Source: Truepera sp965215315
GTDB taxonomy: Bacteria; Deinococcota; Deinococci; Deinococcales; Trueperaceae
Length of the DNA stretch: 64,000 nt
Direction: 5' to 3'
Assembly: GCA_965215315.1 (NCBI GenBank)
Contig: CBDCDB010000008.1
Span: 3,844,001 to 3,908,000 of the forward strand
The translations under genes were made by a program, and so were the position numbers. Of this stretch, positions 55,798 through 63,980 are shown one piece after another. Numbering within the stretch: position 1 is the first letter of the stretch; each line of letters starts with the position of its first letter. Under the pieces are notes generated by a model. It was not told where the DNA came from and made no database searches. It saw nothing but the letters and a program-made list of their open reading frames with translations.

Positions 55798-57156
55798 ATG
55801 TCAAATGTGAAGTCCTCGAGCGAAAAGATTAAAGGCGGCTGGCGTAGAGAGAGTGAGCGGGCTTCACTGCCCGAGGTTTTCGGCAGCATCCGGGTTCCTG
55901 AAGGTGCGGGGTTCTGGCGTAAGATGGTGGCTTTTGCGGGGCCGGGGCTTCTGGTCGCCGTCGGGTATATGGATCCCGGCAACTGGGCAACTGACCTAGC
56001 GGGCGGCGCGCAGTTTGGGTATCTGCTGCTCTCAGTTGTGCTTATCTCAAACTTCATGGCCATCTTGCTGCAACACTTGTCGCTCAAGCTAGGCATCGTC
56101 TCAGGGCGCGACCTCGCGCAGGCGTGCCGTGACACCTACTCGCGTCCGGTGTCTTTTGTGCTCTGGATTTTATGTGAGATTGCGATTGCCGCGTGCGATC
56201 TCGCCGAGGTGATCGGTTCGGCGATTGCCCTCAACTTGCTGTTTGGTCTGCCGCTGGTGATCGGCGTCTTGCTCACGGCTATTGACGTGCTACTTATCTT
56301 GTTTTTACAACACCGCGGGTTTCGCTACGTCGAGGCCATCGTCGGGGCGCTTATCGGCGTTATCGGACTCTCCTTTTTGTACGAACTGATCGTCTCACAT
56401 CCGGCAATTCCGGCGATGCTGGGAGGACTGTTGCCTAAACCCGAAGTCGTGACCAACCCGGCGGCGCTCTATCTCGCCATCGGGATTTTGGGGGCGACGG
56501 TGATGCCGCACAACTTGTATCTGCACTCGAGCATCGTCCAAACCCGGAATTACGGCAAAACTGACCCTGAAAAACGCTCGGCTATTCGTTTTGCAACGAT
56601 TGATTCGACGGTGGCCTTACTGTTCGCCTTTTTTATCAACGGTGCCATTCTGGTACTTGCCGCCGCCGCCTTTCACGGCACGCAGTACGCGGGCGTCGCT
56701 GAAATCGAAGATGCGTACCAGCTCCTGACGCCGGTCTTGGGCGCAGGTTTAGCGAGTACGCTGTTCGCTGTTGCGCTTCTCGCCTCGGGTCAAAACTCGA
56801 CCTTGACCGGGACTTTGGCCGGACAGATCGTCATGGAAGGTTTTTTGAATATCCGTTTAGCGCCGTGGCTACGGCGGCTGATTACGCGGGCGATTGCGAT
56901 TGTCCCGGCGGCGATTGTCGCGGCGCTTTACGGCTCCAAGGGCGCGAACGACCTGCTTATTCTGAGCCAAGTTATCTTGTCGCTGCAGCTCTCGTTCGCC
57001 GTCGTTCCGCTGGTGATGTTTACGGGCTCCAAAGCGAAGATGGGACAGTTCGCCAACAAGCCGTGGCTCGTTGTCTTGGCTTGGGTGGTGACAATGATTA
57101 TCGTCATCTTAAACGGCTACTTGCTGGTGCAGACGTTTGCAGGTTGGCTGACTTAA
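55798..57156 (+). CDS. mntH: Nramp-family Mn2+/H+ symporter
   Basis: 452 residues, 11 helices. Metal-binding helix 1 motif DPGNWATD, helix 6 MPHNLYLHSS, ASGQNSTLTGTLAGQIVMEG in helix 8. Imports Mn2+ (also Fe2+) by proton symport. The extended hydrophilic N-terminus (about 45 residues) is somewhat longer than in E. coli. AGGTGAG before the ATG. Second Mn import route besides the ABC system, consistent with the Mn-rich physiology of radiation- and desiccation-tolerant bacteria. Confidence 0.96.
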   Translation: MSNVKSSSEKIKGGWRRESERASLPEVFGSIRVPEGAGFWRKMVAFAGPGLLVAVGYMDPGNWATDLAGGAQFGYLLLSVVLISNFMAILLQHLSLKLGIVSGRDLAQACRDTYSRPVSFVLWILCEIAIAACDLAEVIGSAIALNLLFGLPLVIGVLLTAIDVLLILFLQHRGFRYVEAIVGALIGVIGLSFLYELIVSHPAIPAMLGGLLPKPEVVTNPAALYLAIGILGATVMPHNLYLHSSIVQTRNYGKTDPEKRSAIRFATIDSTVALLFAFFINGAILVLAAAAFHGTQYAGVAEIEDAYQLLTPVLGAGLASTLFAVALLASGQNSTLTGTLAGQIVMEGFLNIRLAPWLRRLITRAIAIVPAAIVAALYGSKGANDLLILSQVILSLQLSFAVVPLVMFTGSKAKMGQFANKPWLVVLAWVVTMIIVILNGYLLVQTFAGWLT

Positions 57157-57185
57157 AAGACGTCATTTCGGGGGATACAGGGGCG

Positions 57186-57750
57186 TTAAGCCAGACCTTT
57201 AACGTCCCTAATTAGCAGCTCCAGCGCGCCCTCAAAATGGTCGTCGGCGGAAACAGGCGGCGGCGGCAAACTCAGCAGCGTAGGGTAGACGTCGGGCGTT
57301 GTTGCGGCGAGGTCGAAACGCAAACGCAAGTTTTCCACCGTAAAAAGTGCGTTAACTTCGGCCAAAATGTACCCGGTTAGAAAAGCGACCAAGCTGCGGC
57401 TAACGGTGATGACCTGAGCTTTAGGTACGCCCGCCTCTACGAGCAAAGCGAACACAACTTCAAAGATTGCGGTGTCGCGCTTTACAGGGTCGTGACCTGC
57501 TAAAAAGTACGGCACAACGTTTTGGTGCCGTCCGCCGCAGATTGCTCTGCCAGTCGACCGTTTGCGGATTGGGAAGCTCGAGTTCACTCAGCACCACCTT
57601 ATACACTTCCCGTCACAACACATCTTTGGTCGGCACATAGTGGTAAAGCGAGCGCGGCGTAACCCTAAGCTCAGCGGCAAGTTTGCGCATACTGAGCGTG
57701 TCCAAACCGGCCTCATCAATCAGCCGCAACGCCGTAGCGTAGATTAAATT
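57186..57750 (-). pseudogene. TetR-family regulator, broken
   Basis: Starts inside the helix-turn-helix (LIYATALRLIDEAGLDTLSM, RKLAAELRVTPRSLYHYVPT KDVL), so the N-terminus is missing at the repeat. A TGA follows KDVL; the frame continues REVYKVVLSELELPNPQTVD, then shifts near 57500 to FLAGHDPVKRDTAIFEVVFA and ends KGLA at 57186. The ligand domain resembles TetR_C. Because a CYP102-like remnant lies beyond IS630 copy 3, it may have been that gene's repressor, as Bm3R1 is for CYP102A1. Nonfunctional. Confidence 0.72.
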
Positions 57751-57763
57751 AGGACTTAGTATA

Positions 57764-57840
57764 GCAGGTATCATCTGGTTTGAGCCAGTCTATGCGGATA
57801 AGGCACAGTCTAGCACGCACCCCTAAGAGATGATAGCTGC
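57764..57840. repeat. Dispersed imperfect-palindrome repeat, copy D
   Basis: Same 77-bp unit as copy A in the opposite orientation, GCAGGTATCATCTGG to GATAGCTGC. Together with the following 36 bp up to the IS (57841-57876) it reproduces the right flank of IS630 copy 1. Confidence 0.75.
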
Positions 57841-57878
57841 GAGAAACCAGCTCAGTAGCGATGAAAAACGCTATATTA

Positions 57879-59064
57879 CACTGTCAGCGAGGTACTGACA
57901 CCTTCACCTCTGTATAGGCACGTTTGAAGGTGTGTCTAGCCGCTTCTTTGGAGAATTGCCAGTTGAGCTTAACTTGGGCTTGATTGCGCTCTGTTTGCCA
58001 AGCGTTAAGTTCAGTTTCAAGGCGGTCACGTTGAGCAATGCGCCGGTCTAGGCACTGTTTGCTTAAAGCGGAGAATTCAAGTTCAGCCATGTTAAGCCAA
58101 GAAGCGTGCTTAGGGGTATGAATCATCTCAAACTGCTGGGCAAGTTCGAAGGCAGCTTGCGGTGCTAGAGCAGCATAAAACGAGCCTGGGTTATGGGTGT
58201 TGAGATTATCCTGCACCAGCCTGATTTTCTGCGCTTGAGGGAACTGTTGCGTTAAGTACTGCATAAAGTCGGTGTATTCCTGCCGTCGGCGGTGGTCATA
58301 GAGCCTAGTCCAACGCCTGCCGGTAAGCGGCTCGACCGCTAAGAGCACTGAACAACTTGCCGTGACTTTATAATGGTAGTCCTCGCGTTTGACCTGGCCT
58401 GCTTTCATCGCTACAGGTTGTAAGGTCTGTTCAATCAGATAACAAGGTCGTTCATCAAAACAAAGTACCGGATAGTCGGGGTCATAAGGCTGAGCGTAAG
58501 TATCAAGCACCCGCTCCATTTGCCAAATGAACGCAGAGGTGAGCTTGCCCAAACACCAACACCGCTTTAGGTGGGGTTTGAGCTCGTTTTTTTCAGTATC
58601 TCGCTGACCCCCTCATGCGAAACAGTCTCAACCAAGCCCAGCTCGACAGCTTTATCCGCTAACAGTCTCAGTGTCCATCTGCTTCTGCCTTCAGGAGCCT
58701 CACTACATGCTAAAGCGGTAATCTTCGCTCGCTGTTCACCACTAAAGCGACTTGGGCGTCCTGGTTTGGGCTTGTCCGCTACTACCTCTTGGACGTTACT
58801 CTGGCTTTCGCAAAAACGTTTGCGGATCCTCTTGAGCGTTGCCAAACTGATATCTGCTTGCTTGAGAATCTCGGCGTCACTTACCCCGGCATCCGCCAGT
58901 AACAGTGCCCTAGCCCGTTTGTACACCCTCACCCGGCACGCTCCCGCTTTTGTTAGCCGTTCGAGCTCTTGCCTTTGTATTTTACTCAGCTTGATTCCAT
59001 AGCGCTTTTTCATTCGCTTACTTTAGACACTGTGTTGCTATGGGTCAACTCTTCGCTGACAATG
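57879..59064 (-). mobile_element. IS630-family insertion sequence, copy 3 (1186 bp)
   Basis: Same length and end sequences as copies 1 and 2; TA at 57877-57878 and 59065-59066. Inserted in or beside a CYP102-like gene. The orfB-side flank (57764-57878) is shared with copy 1. Confidence 0.95.
57884..59013 (-). CDS. IS630 transposase (orfA/orfB), copy 3
   Basis: orfA 59013-58567 and orfB 58552-57884 encode the same proteins as in copies 1 and 2, with the A7 slippery run between. Apparently intact. Confidence 0.9.
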
Positions 59065-59066
59065 TA

Positions 59067-59492
59067 ATAGAGGGACTTGGTACAGGCCGACCCAGGGTAT
59101 CAGCTCGAGATTAAAGAAACACTGGCCCTCAAACCCGCCGACTTTCGCATCCGGGTCAAACGCCGTCACACTGCAGCGGGCAGTTTCAAACCGCAGCGGC
59201 TGGGCTCGAGTTCCGTCACAACTCAAACGCCGCAACCGCTTACTCAACCGCAAACTCTAAAAGATGGGGCTTCGCTACTGGTGCTTTACGGGTCGGATTC
59301 GGGCTCGAGCGAAGCCTTCGCGCAGCGCGTCGCCAGCGAAGCTGCCGGTCAGGGTTACGCCGCCGACCTCAGTACCTTAGATGAACACGGCGGTAATTTG
59401 CCCAAAAACGGGACCGTCGTCATTGTCACCGCCTCTGGGCGGATGAGTTAGAACGCACCAGCACCCGTTACGTTGCCGATGTGTTCGCCTGA
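59067..59492 (+). pseudogene. Remnant of a CYP102-type P450-reductase fusion gene
   Basis: The first part encodes the end of a P450 domain (YQLEIKETLALKPADFRIRV KRR, as in CYP102 enzymes), a linker and the start of the flavodoxin-like FMN domain (LLVLYGSDSGSSEAFAQRVA, LDEHGGNLPKNGTVVIVTAS). It then jumps, in another frame, to WADELERTSTRYVADVFA and a TGA at 59490, which matches the extreme C-terminus of such fusions. So most of the reductase was deleted internally, and the haem domain was lost at IS630 copy 3. Not functional. Confidence 0.8.
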
Positions 59493-59788
59493 GCTGAGCC
59501 GCCCGCAAAACCTGATATTCATGAAAACGTCCAAGCAAAAGTTTCTGTTTGAGCGTTTTACAGTCAGGTATCAGTTAAGTACCACTCGAGCTTTGTATAG
59601 GTCATCCTAAAAGCAAGCCAAATTCGCTGGCAGCGGTATAGACATACTCGCTCAAAGCACTACCACTCGTATACACGAGTTGCATACCGTAAAAAATCTG
59701 TCAGCGTACCCTCACTGCCTTACACATTTTTTCATAAGATATGAGCGTGTCTGCAGAATGCAGGTACGTTTTTTCATAGGAGCTAAGC
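59493..59788. other. Intergenic region before the amylase gene
   Basis: No gene seen. AGGAG lies 11-15 bases before the amylase GTG. No clear terminator. Confidence 0.3.
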
Positions 59789-61196
59789 GTGGCGTCCAAC
59801 GGCGTAATGATGCAGTTTTTCCACTGGTACACCCCTGAAGATGGCAGTTTATGGAACGAGGTTGCGCAGAAAGCACCGGAGCTAGCTGAAAAAGAGATTA
59901 CAGCGTTCTGGTTGCCGCCTCCTTACAAGGGCACCGGCGGTGGGTTAGACGTTGGTTACGGCGTTTACGACCTCTTCGATTTAGGTGAGTTTGACCAGAA
60001 GAGTTCGGTACGAACCAAATACGGCACTAAAGATAAATTCGTTGCAGCGGTCAAAGCGGCGAAAGACGCAGGCATCAGCGTTTACGCTGACACCGTGTTC
60101 AATCACAAGCTGGGCGCGGACGAAGAGGAAGAGGCGCAGGCCAAACCGCTCAACCCGGACAACCGCAACGAGGCGTTAGGCGACTTTGAAACGGTCAAGG
60201 TCTGGACGCACTTTACCTTTCCGGGACGGGCGGGCAAATATTCAAAAATGGAGTGGCACTGGCATCATTTTACGGCGATTGACTACAACGCTTACGCGGA
60301 TGAAGGTGCGCCGAACGCGGTTTATCTGTTTGAGGGCGCGTCGTTTGACCAAAATGTAGACCTCGAGAAGGGCAACTTCGACTACCTTATGGGCTGTGAC
60401 CTCAACATGGAACACCCTGAGGTTGTCGGTGAACTCGACCACTGGGGCGAATGGTTTGTTGACCTGACCGGCGTAGACGGCTTTCGGTTCGACGCCGTAA
60501 AACACGTCGGCGCGGACTTTTTTCGGCGTGGCTGGAGCGTTTACGGGAAAAGACCGGCAAAGACCTGTTCGCGGTTGGCGAATACTGGTCGTCTGAAGTC
60601 AACACCTTGCAGAGTTTTATCAACACCACCGGCGGGCAGATTTCGCTTTTTGACGCGCCGCTGCACAACACGTTTCACACGGCTGGAAACGGCGGTAACA
60701 GCTTCGATATGCGGGGGATTTTCGAGCATTCACTCGTATTGCAGCAGCCCTCGCTTGACGTGACGCTCGTAGAGAACCACGACACGCAGCCGCTTCAGGG
60801 GCTCGAGGCTGTCATCGAAGCGTGGTTTAAGCCGCTCGCCTACGCGCTGATTCTGCTCCGCAAAGACGGCTACCCGTGCATCTTTTACGCCGACTACTAC
60901 GGCGCAGACTATCAAGATTACGGGCAAGACGGTAACGAGTACGAAATCAACATGCCCTCACACAAGTTTATGCTCGATGTGTTCTTAGCTGCCCGTCAGC
61001 GCTACGCTTACGGTGAGCAGTACGACTATTTCGACCACAACAACTGCGTCGGTTTTACCCGTTTGGGCGACGATGAGCACCCCGGTGCGCTGGCGGTGGT
61101 TTTGAGTAACGGCGAAGCAGGCACCAAAACGATGGAAACCGGGCAGGCCAACAAGGTCTATAAAGACGCAACTGGAAATATCAAAGACGCTAGAGA
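59789..61196 (+). pseudogene. GH13 alpha-amylase, frameshifted and 3'-truncated by IS3
   Basis: GTG start with AGGAG upstream: NGVMMQFFHWYTPEDGSLWN. Region I YADTVFNHKLGA, region II GFRFDAVKHV (nucleophile Asp), region III VGEYWSS (acid/base Glu), region IV VENHDTQPLQ (Asp). After GADFF, at a T6 run near 60522, one base appears missing, so regions III and IV are in another frame (WLERLREKTGKDLFAVGEYW). The end is cut at NIKDA by the IS3 at 61197. A cytoplasmic liquefying-type alpha-amylase (no signal peptide). The frameshift may be a sequencing error; the truncation costs only the last few dozen residues. Confidence 0.88.
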
Positions 61197-61241
61197 TGGA
61201 TCCCAATTTTGAGACAGCACCCCGTTCGTTCTTAACTCTGC

Positions 61242-62114
61242 TCACGAGCAAGGTCTGGGCGTCAATGTCGTTGCTGAAGTCAGCAAGGTTTGCGGTGCCC
61301 GGTTGCTCGTGGGTTCACCATACACCGCATTAGGTGTTTGCTTGCTGAGGCTGCTGTGACGGCGTTCGCCGTTGTAATAGCTGAGGTAGCGCTCTAGGCC
61401 AATTCGGGCTTCGTTAAGATTGTTGTAGGCATAGAGATAAACCTCCTCGTATTTGAGACTTCTCCAGAAGCGTTCGATAAAGACATTATCGATCCAGCGA
61501 CCTTTGCCATCCATGCTGATCCGAACCCCGTGCTGGTCAAGCAAGCTGGTGAATGCTTGAGAGGTGAACTGAGCACCCTGGTCGGTATTGAAGATCTCAG
61601 GTGCGCCGTGTGTTGCCAAGGCCTCGGTTAAGGCAGTCATGCAAAAGCGTGGGTCGAGGCTGTTCGACAGCTGCCAACTCAGAATCTTACGGCTGTACAA
61701 ATCCATGATCGCGACGAGGTAGCAGAAGCCTTTGGGCATCGGCAGATACGTGATATCGGCGACCCATATTTGATTGGGTCGGCTCGGCTCGAGTCCCTGA
61801 AGTAGGTAGGGATAGATTTCGTGTCCCTTGGCAGCTTTCGAGGTTCTTGGTTGGGGATAGATGGCCGCAATACCCATGACCCGCATCAAGCGCTGAACAC
61901 GTTTGCGATTAACGGTGAAACCACGGTCTTTGAGTTCACCTTCGATCCGGCGACTTCCTAGGAAGGGCCTTGCCAGATGAATCTCGTCGATAGCCCACAT
62001 GATTGCCAGTTCTTCTTTTGAGACTGCTGCCCTCCGGCGGTACACCGACGCGCGGCCTACACCCAGTAGTCGGCATTGCCTTACAACCGGTAATGGCATT
62101 TCCTTGTCGATCAT
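61242..62114 (-). CDS. IS3 transposase OrfB (DDE integrase domain)
   Basis: 290 residues from the ATG at 62114; translated most likely as an OrfAB fusion by -1 frameshift, because the OrfB frame is open upstream (AQALSRSERQAMIDKEMPLP). HTH_21 domain LARPFLGSRRIEGELKDRGF, then DDE: Asp in IWVADITYLPMPKG, Asp in IFNTDQGAQFTSQAF and Glu in VFIERFWRSLKYEEVYL. All catalytic residues present. Confidence 0.93.
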   Translation of the reverse strand: MIDKEMPLPVVRQCRLLGVGRASVYRRRAAVSKEELAIMWAIDEIHLARPFLGSRRIEGELKDRGFTVNRKRVQRLMRVMGIAAIYPQPRTSKAAKGHEIYPYLLQGLEPSRPNQIWVADITYLPMPKGFCYLVAIMDLYSRKILSWQLSNSLDPRFCMTALTEALATHGAPEIFNTDQGAQFTSQAFTSLLDQHGVRISMDGKGRWIDNVFIERFWRSLKYEEVYLYAYNNLNEARIGLERYLSYYNGERRHSSLSKQTPNAVYGEPTSNRAPQTLLTSATTLTPRPCS

Positions 62115-62134
62115 CGCTTGGCGCTCAGACCTGC

Positions 62135-62416
62135 TTAGCGCCTGAGCTTGCCGGACAAAAAATCGCGCTCCATCGTAAGTTCACCGATCTTGGCGTGGAG
62201 GTCTTTGACCTCAGACTCGAAGTCACACTGCTTGTCAGTACCACTCTCAAAGACCTCACTGACTTGAGCTAGCAGTTGCCGTTTCCACGCTGAGATTTGC
62301 TGTACGTGGACACCAAACTGCTGGGACAGCTCAGCCAACGTCTTTTCCTCTTTAGCCGCTTCTAATGCCACCTTTGCCTTGAACGCTGCTGAGTGGTTTC
62401 GCCTCTGCTTTTTCAT
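62135..62416 (-). CDS. IS3 transposase OrfA
   Basis: 93 residues from the ATG at 62416, preceded by GGGGAAGAG. HTH_8 domain MKKQRRNHSAAFKAKVALEA, LAELSQQFGVHVQQISAWKR and a C-terminal leucine zipper (LHAKIGELTMERDFLSGKL). Overlaps the OrfB frame. Confidence 0.92.
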   Translation of the reverse strand: MKKQRRNHSAAFKAKVALEAAKEEKTLAELSQQFGVHVQQISAWKRQLLAQVSEVFESGTDKQCDFESEVKDLHAKIGELTMERDFLSGKLRR

Positions 62417-62479
62417 CTCTTCCCCTTTCTGAAAGCCTAGCGCTTTCAACTAAAGGGTCTGTCTCGTTTTAGGGGTCCA

Positions 62480-63881
62480 CTTCTTCTTCCGTTGGCCCCT
62501 CTACTACAAGAACGTAGGGGCCGAGAAACAAAGTATTTGCAACATCTAGGCCAATTTTGCTTTGAAGCGGCAAGATGGTATCTCGGTCTTTGCTAAGAAC
62601 CTCTTCTCCGACCTTTGTGCCTAGAATGTCCTCTTCTTCGGTTTTTGAATTTCTCTCGATAACATCTTCAACTGTGCGGAGAGAAAAGATATGTTCGTTA
62701 TCAATCATGAAAGGCGAGTGAGTCGTAAAAATGACCTGATGATTCGGCCTCAGCCGTTCATTGATATAGTTCAGTAAGTCTTTTTGGGCCGTACCGTGAA
62801 GGGTCAATCCAGGTTCGTCTAAAAGTACAAAAATGTTCTCGCCATAGTTTTTCTTGATCTGAGAAAACCAAACCAAGAAAGAAAAAAACCAAATGAAACC
62901 AGTGCTTCTCTCGTCAAAATTGACTGTGGCTCGGTGTCGTGTATTTAAGATGCGCGTGCTAAAAACTGCACCGTCATTAAAAGGAGGTGGGTCATTAGGT
63001 CTTGCGGCGTCATAACGAAATTCTACTTCGAGGAAACGGTTTTGCGACCAGAACCGTTTGAGCTGATCAGTGAGACTATTTTTCACGATCTCCAGCTCCA
63101 TGATGAAACGTTCAGAAGTGCCTGTGGTTTGAATGTTTCCGAGATTTGTGTTCGTCAAATCAAGTAACGCAAGAAAAATGTTGTCACCCATAGTTAGTCG
63201 TCCGTTCCGACGCCGGTTCGCTAAGTCTGTCGTTGCAACCTTACCCGGTAACTTGTCGTAATCACGGAAATACAGAAACTTGGGGAGACGACTTTACAAG
63301 TGTTTAGCTATGTACTGAGAAAAGCTTAGATTTGCATATGTGCTGCGGATGTTAGCAAGCAACTCTGCTTGTTTCCTTGTCTTGCTTGCTAGTCTCTCAA
63401 GCTTGTTACCTAACATCTCTACTGACGTAATACCTTTTACCTGCGCCTTCTCCGAAGCGTTAAATCTGGCGTTTTCCACTAGTTGTAATACCACTTTTTG
63501 TTCATCTACTGGCACAGTCCAATGGAGGGTATTGCTGTAACCCTTCCTTATAGAAATGGGTTCTTCAGTAAGAACTTCTACCCCAATAACCGTCTTCAGA
63601 AAAATTTCGTCTGTAGGGTCTAACTCCCAGTAGGTACTCAGAACGTTAGTGGTGCCCAAATCTCCTCGCTCTCGGCTATTCACGATAAAGCGGCGGGGAT
63701 ACTCTTCTTCTGTAAAATTACCGTCCGATTCAACAATCGGATTCAATTTGTACAAAGCTTCAAGCAAGGCTGACTTACCAGCTTCGTTTTTACCCACTAA
63801 ACACGTAACCTGATCAGTCTTAAACTCAGTAGAGTTTAGAACGCTTTTGTAGTTCTCTACTGACAGTTTGATGAGCTTCAT
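62480..63881 (-). pseudogene. OLD-like AAA ATPase, with in-frame TAA and lost Toprim end
   Basis: ATG at 63881 with a perfect TATAAT seven bases upstream. Walker A GKNEAGKS (30-37) in an ABC/SMC-type head, FVLLDEPGLTLHG (Walker B and D-loop), IFTTHSPFMID (H-loop) and the end VLVVEGPTEEE, which is the first strand and Glu of a Toprim domain. The rest is removed at the IS3. An in-frame TAA at 63294-63296 (KHL-stop-SRLPKFLYFRDYDKLPG) interrupts it. OLD-family nucleases and GajA of Gabija act in phage defence. No partner helicase or reverse transcriptase is visible. Inactive as sequenced. Confidence 0.82.
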
Positions 63882-63980
63882 GATGAGAATTATACCCATC
63901 ATCCAACTGTGGGGTTCCATCATCTCTATAAAAAGCACACTGCAAACTACCTTTTGGCCGTCAATAGTTTGCAGTTACTA

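Larger units (their letters stand above)
61197..62479 (-). mobile_element. IS3-family element, apparently intact (about 1283 bp)
   Basis: Ends TGGATCCCAATTTTGAGACA (left) and the complement of TGGACCCCTAAAACGAGACA (right) form the inverted repeat. No direct target duplication is visible at the junctions (left flank ...GCTAGAGA, right flank CTTCTTC...), suggesting a deletion or recombination next to the element. Confidence 0.88.

Noticed and set aside
7480..57840. CRISPR array from the dispersed repeats
   Set aside because: The copies are kilobases apart, palindromic and not regularly spaced; no array or cas gene is present anywhere in the window.
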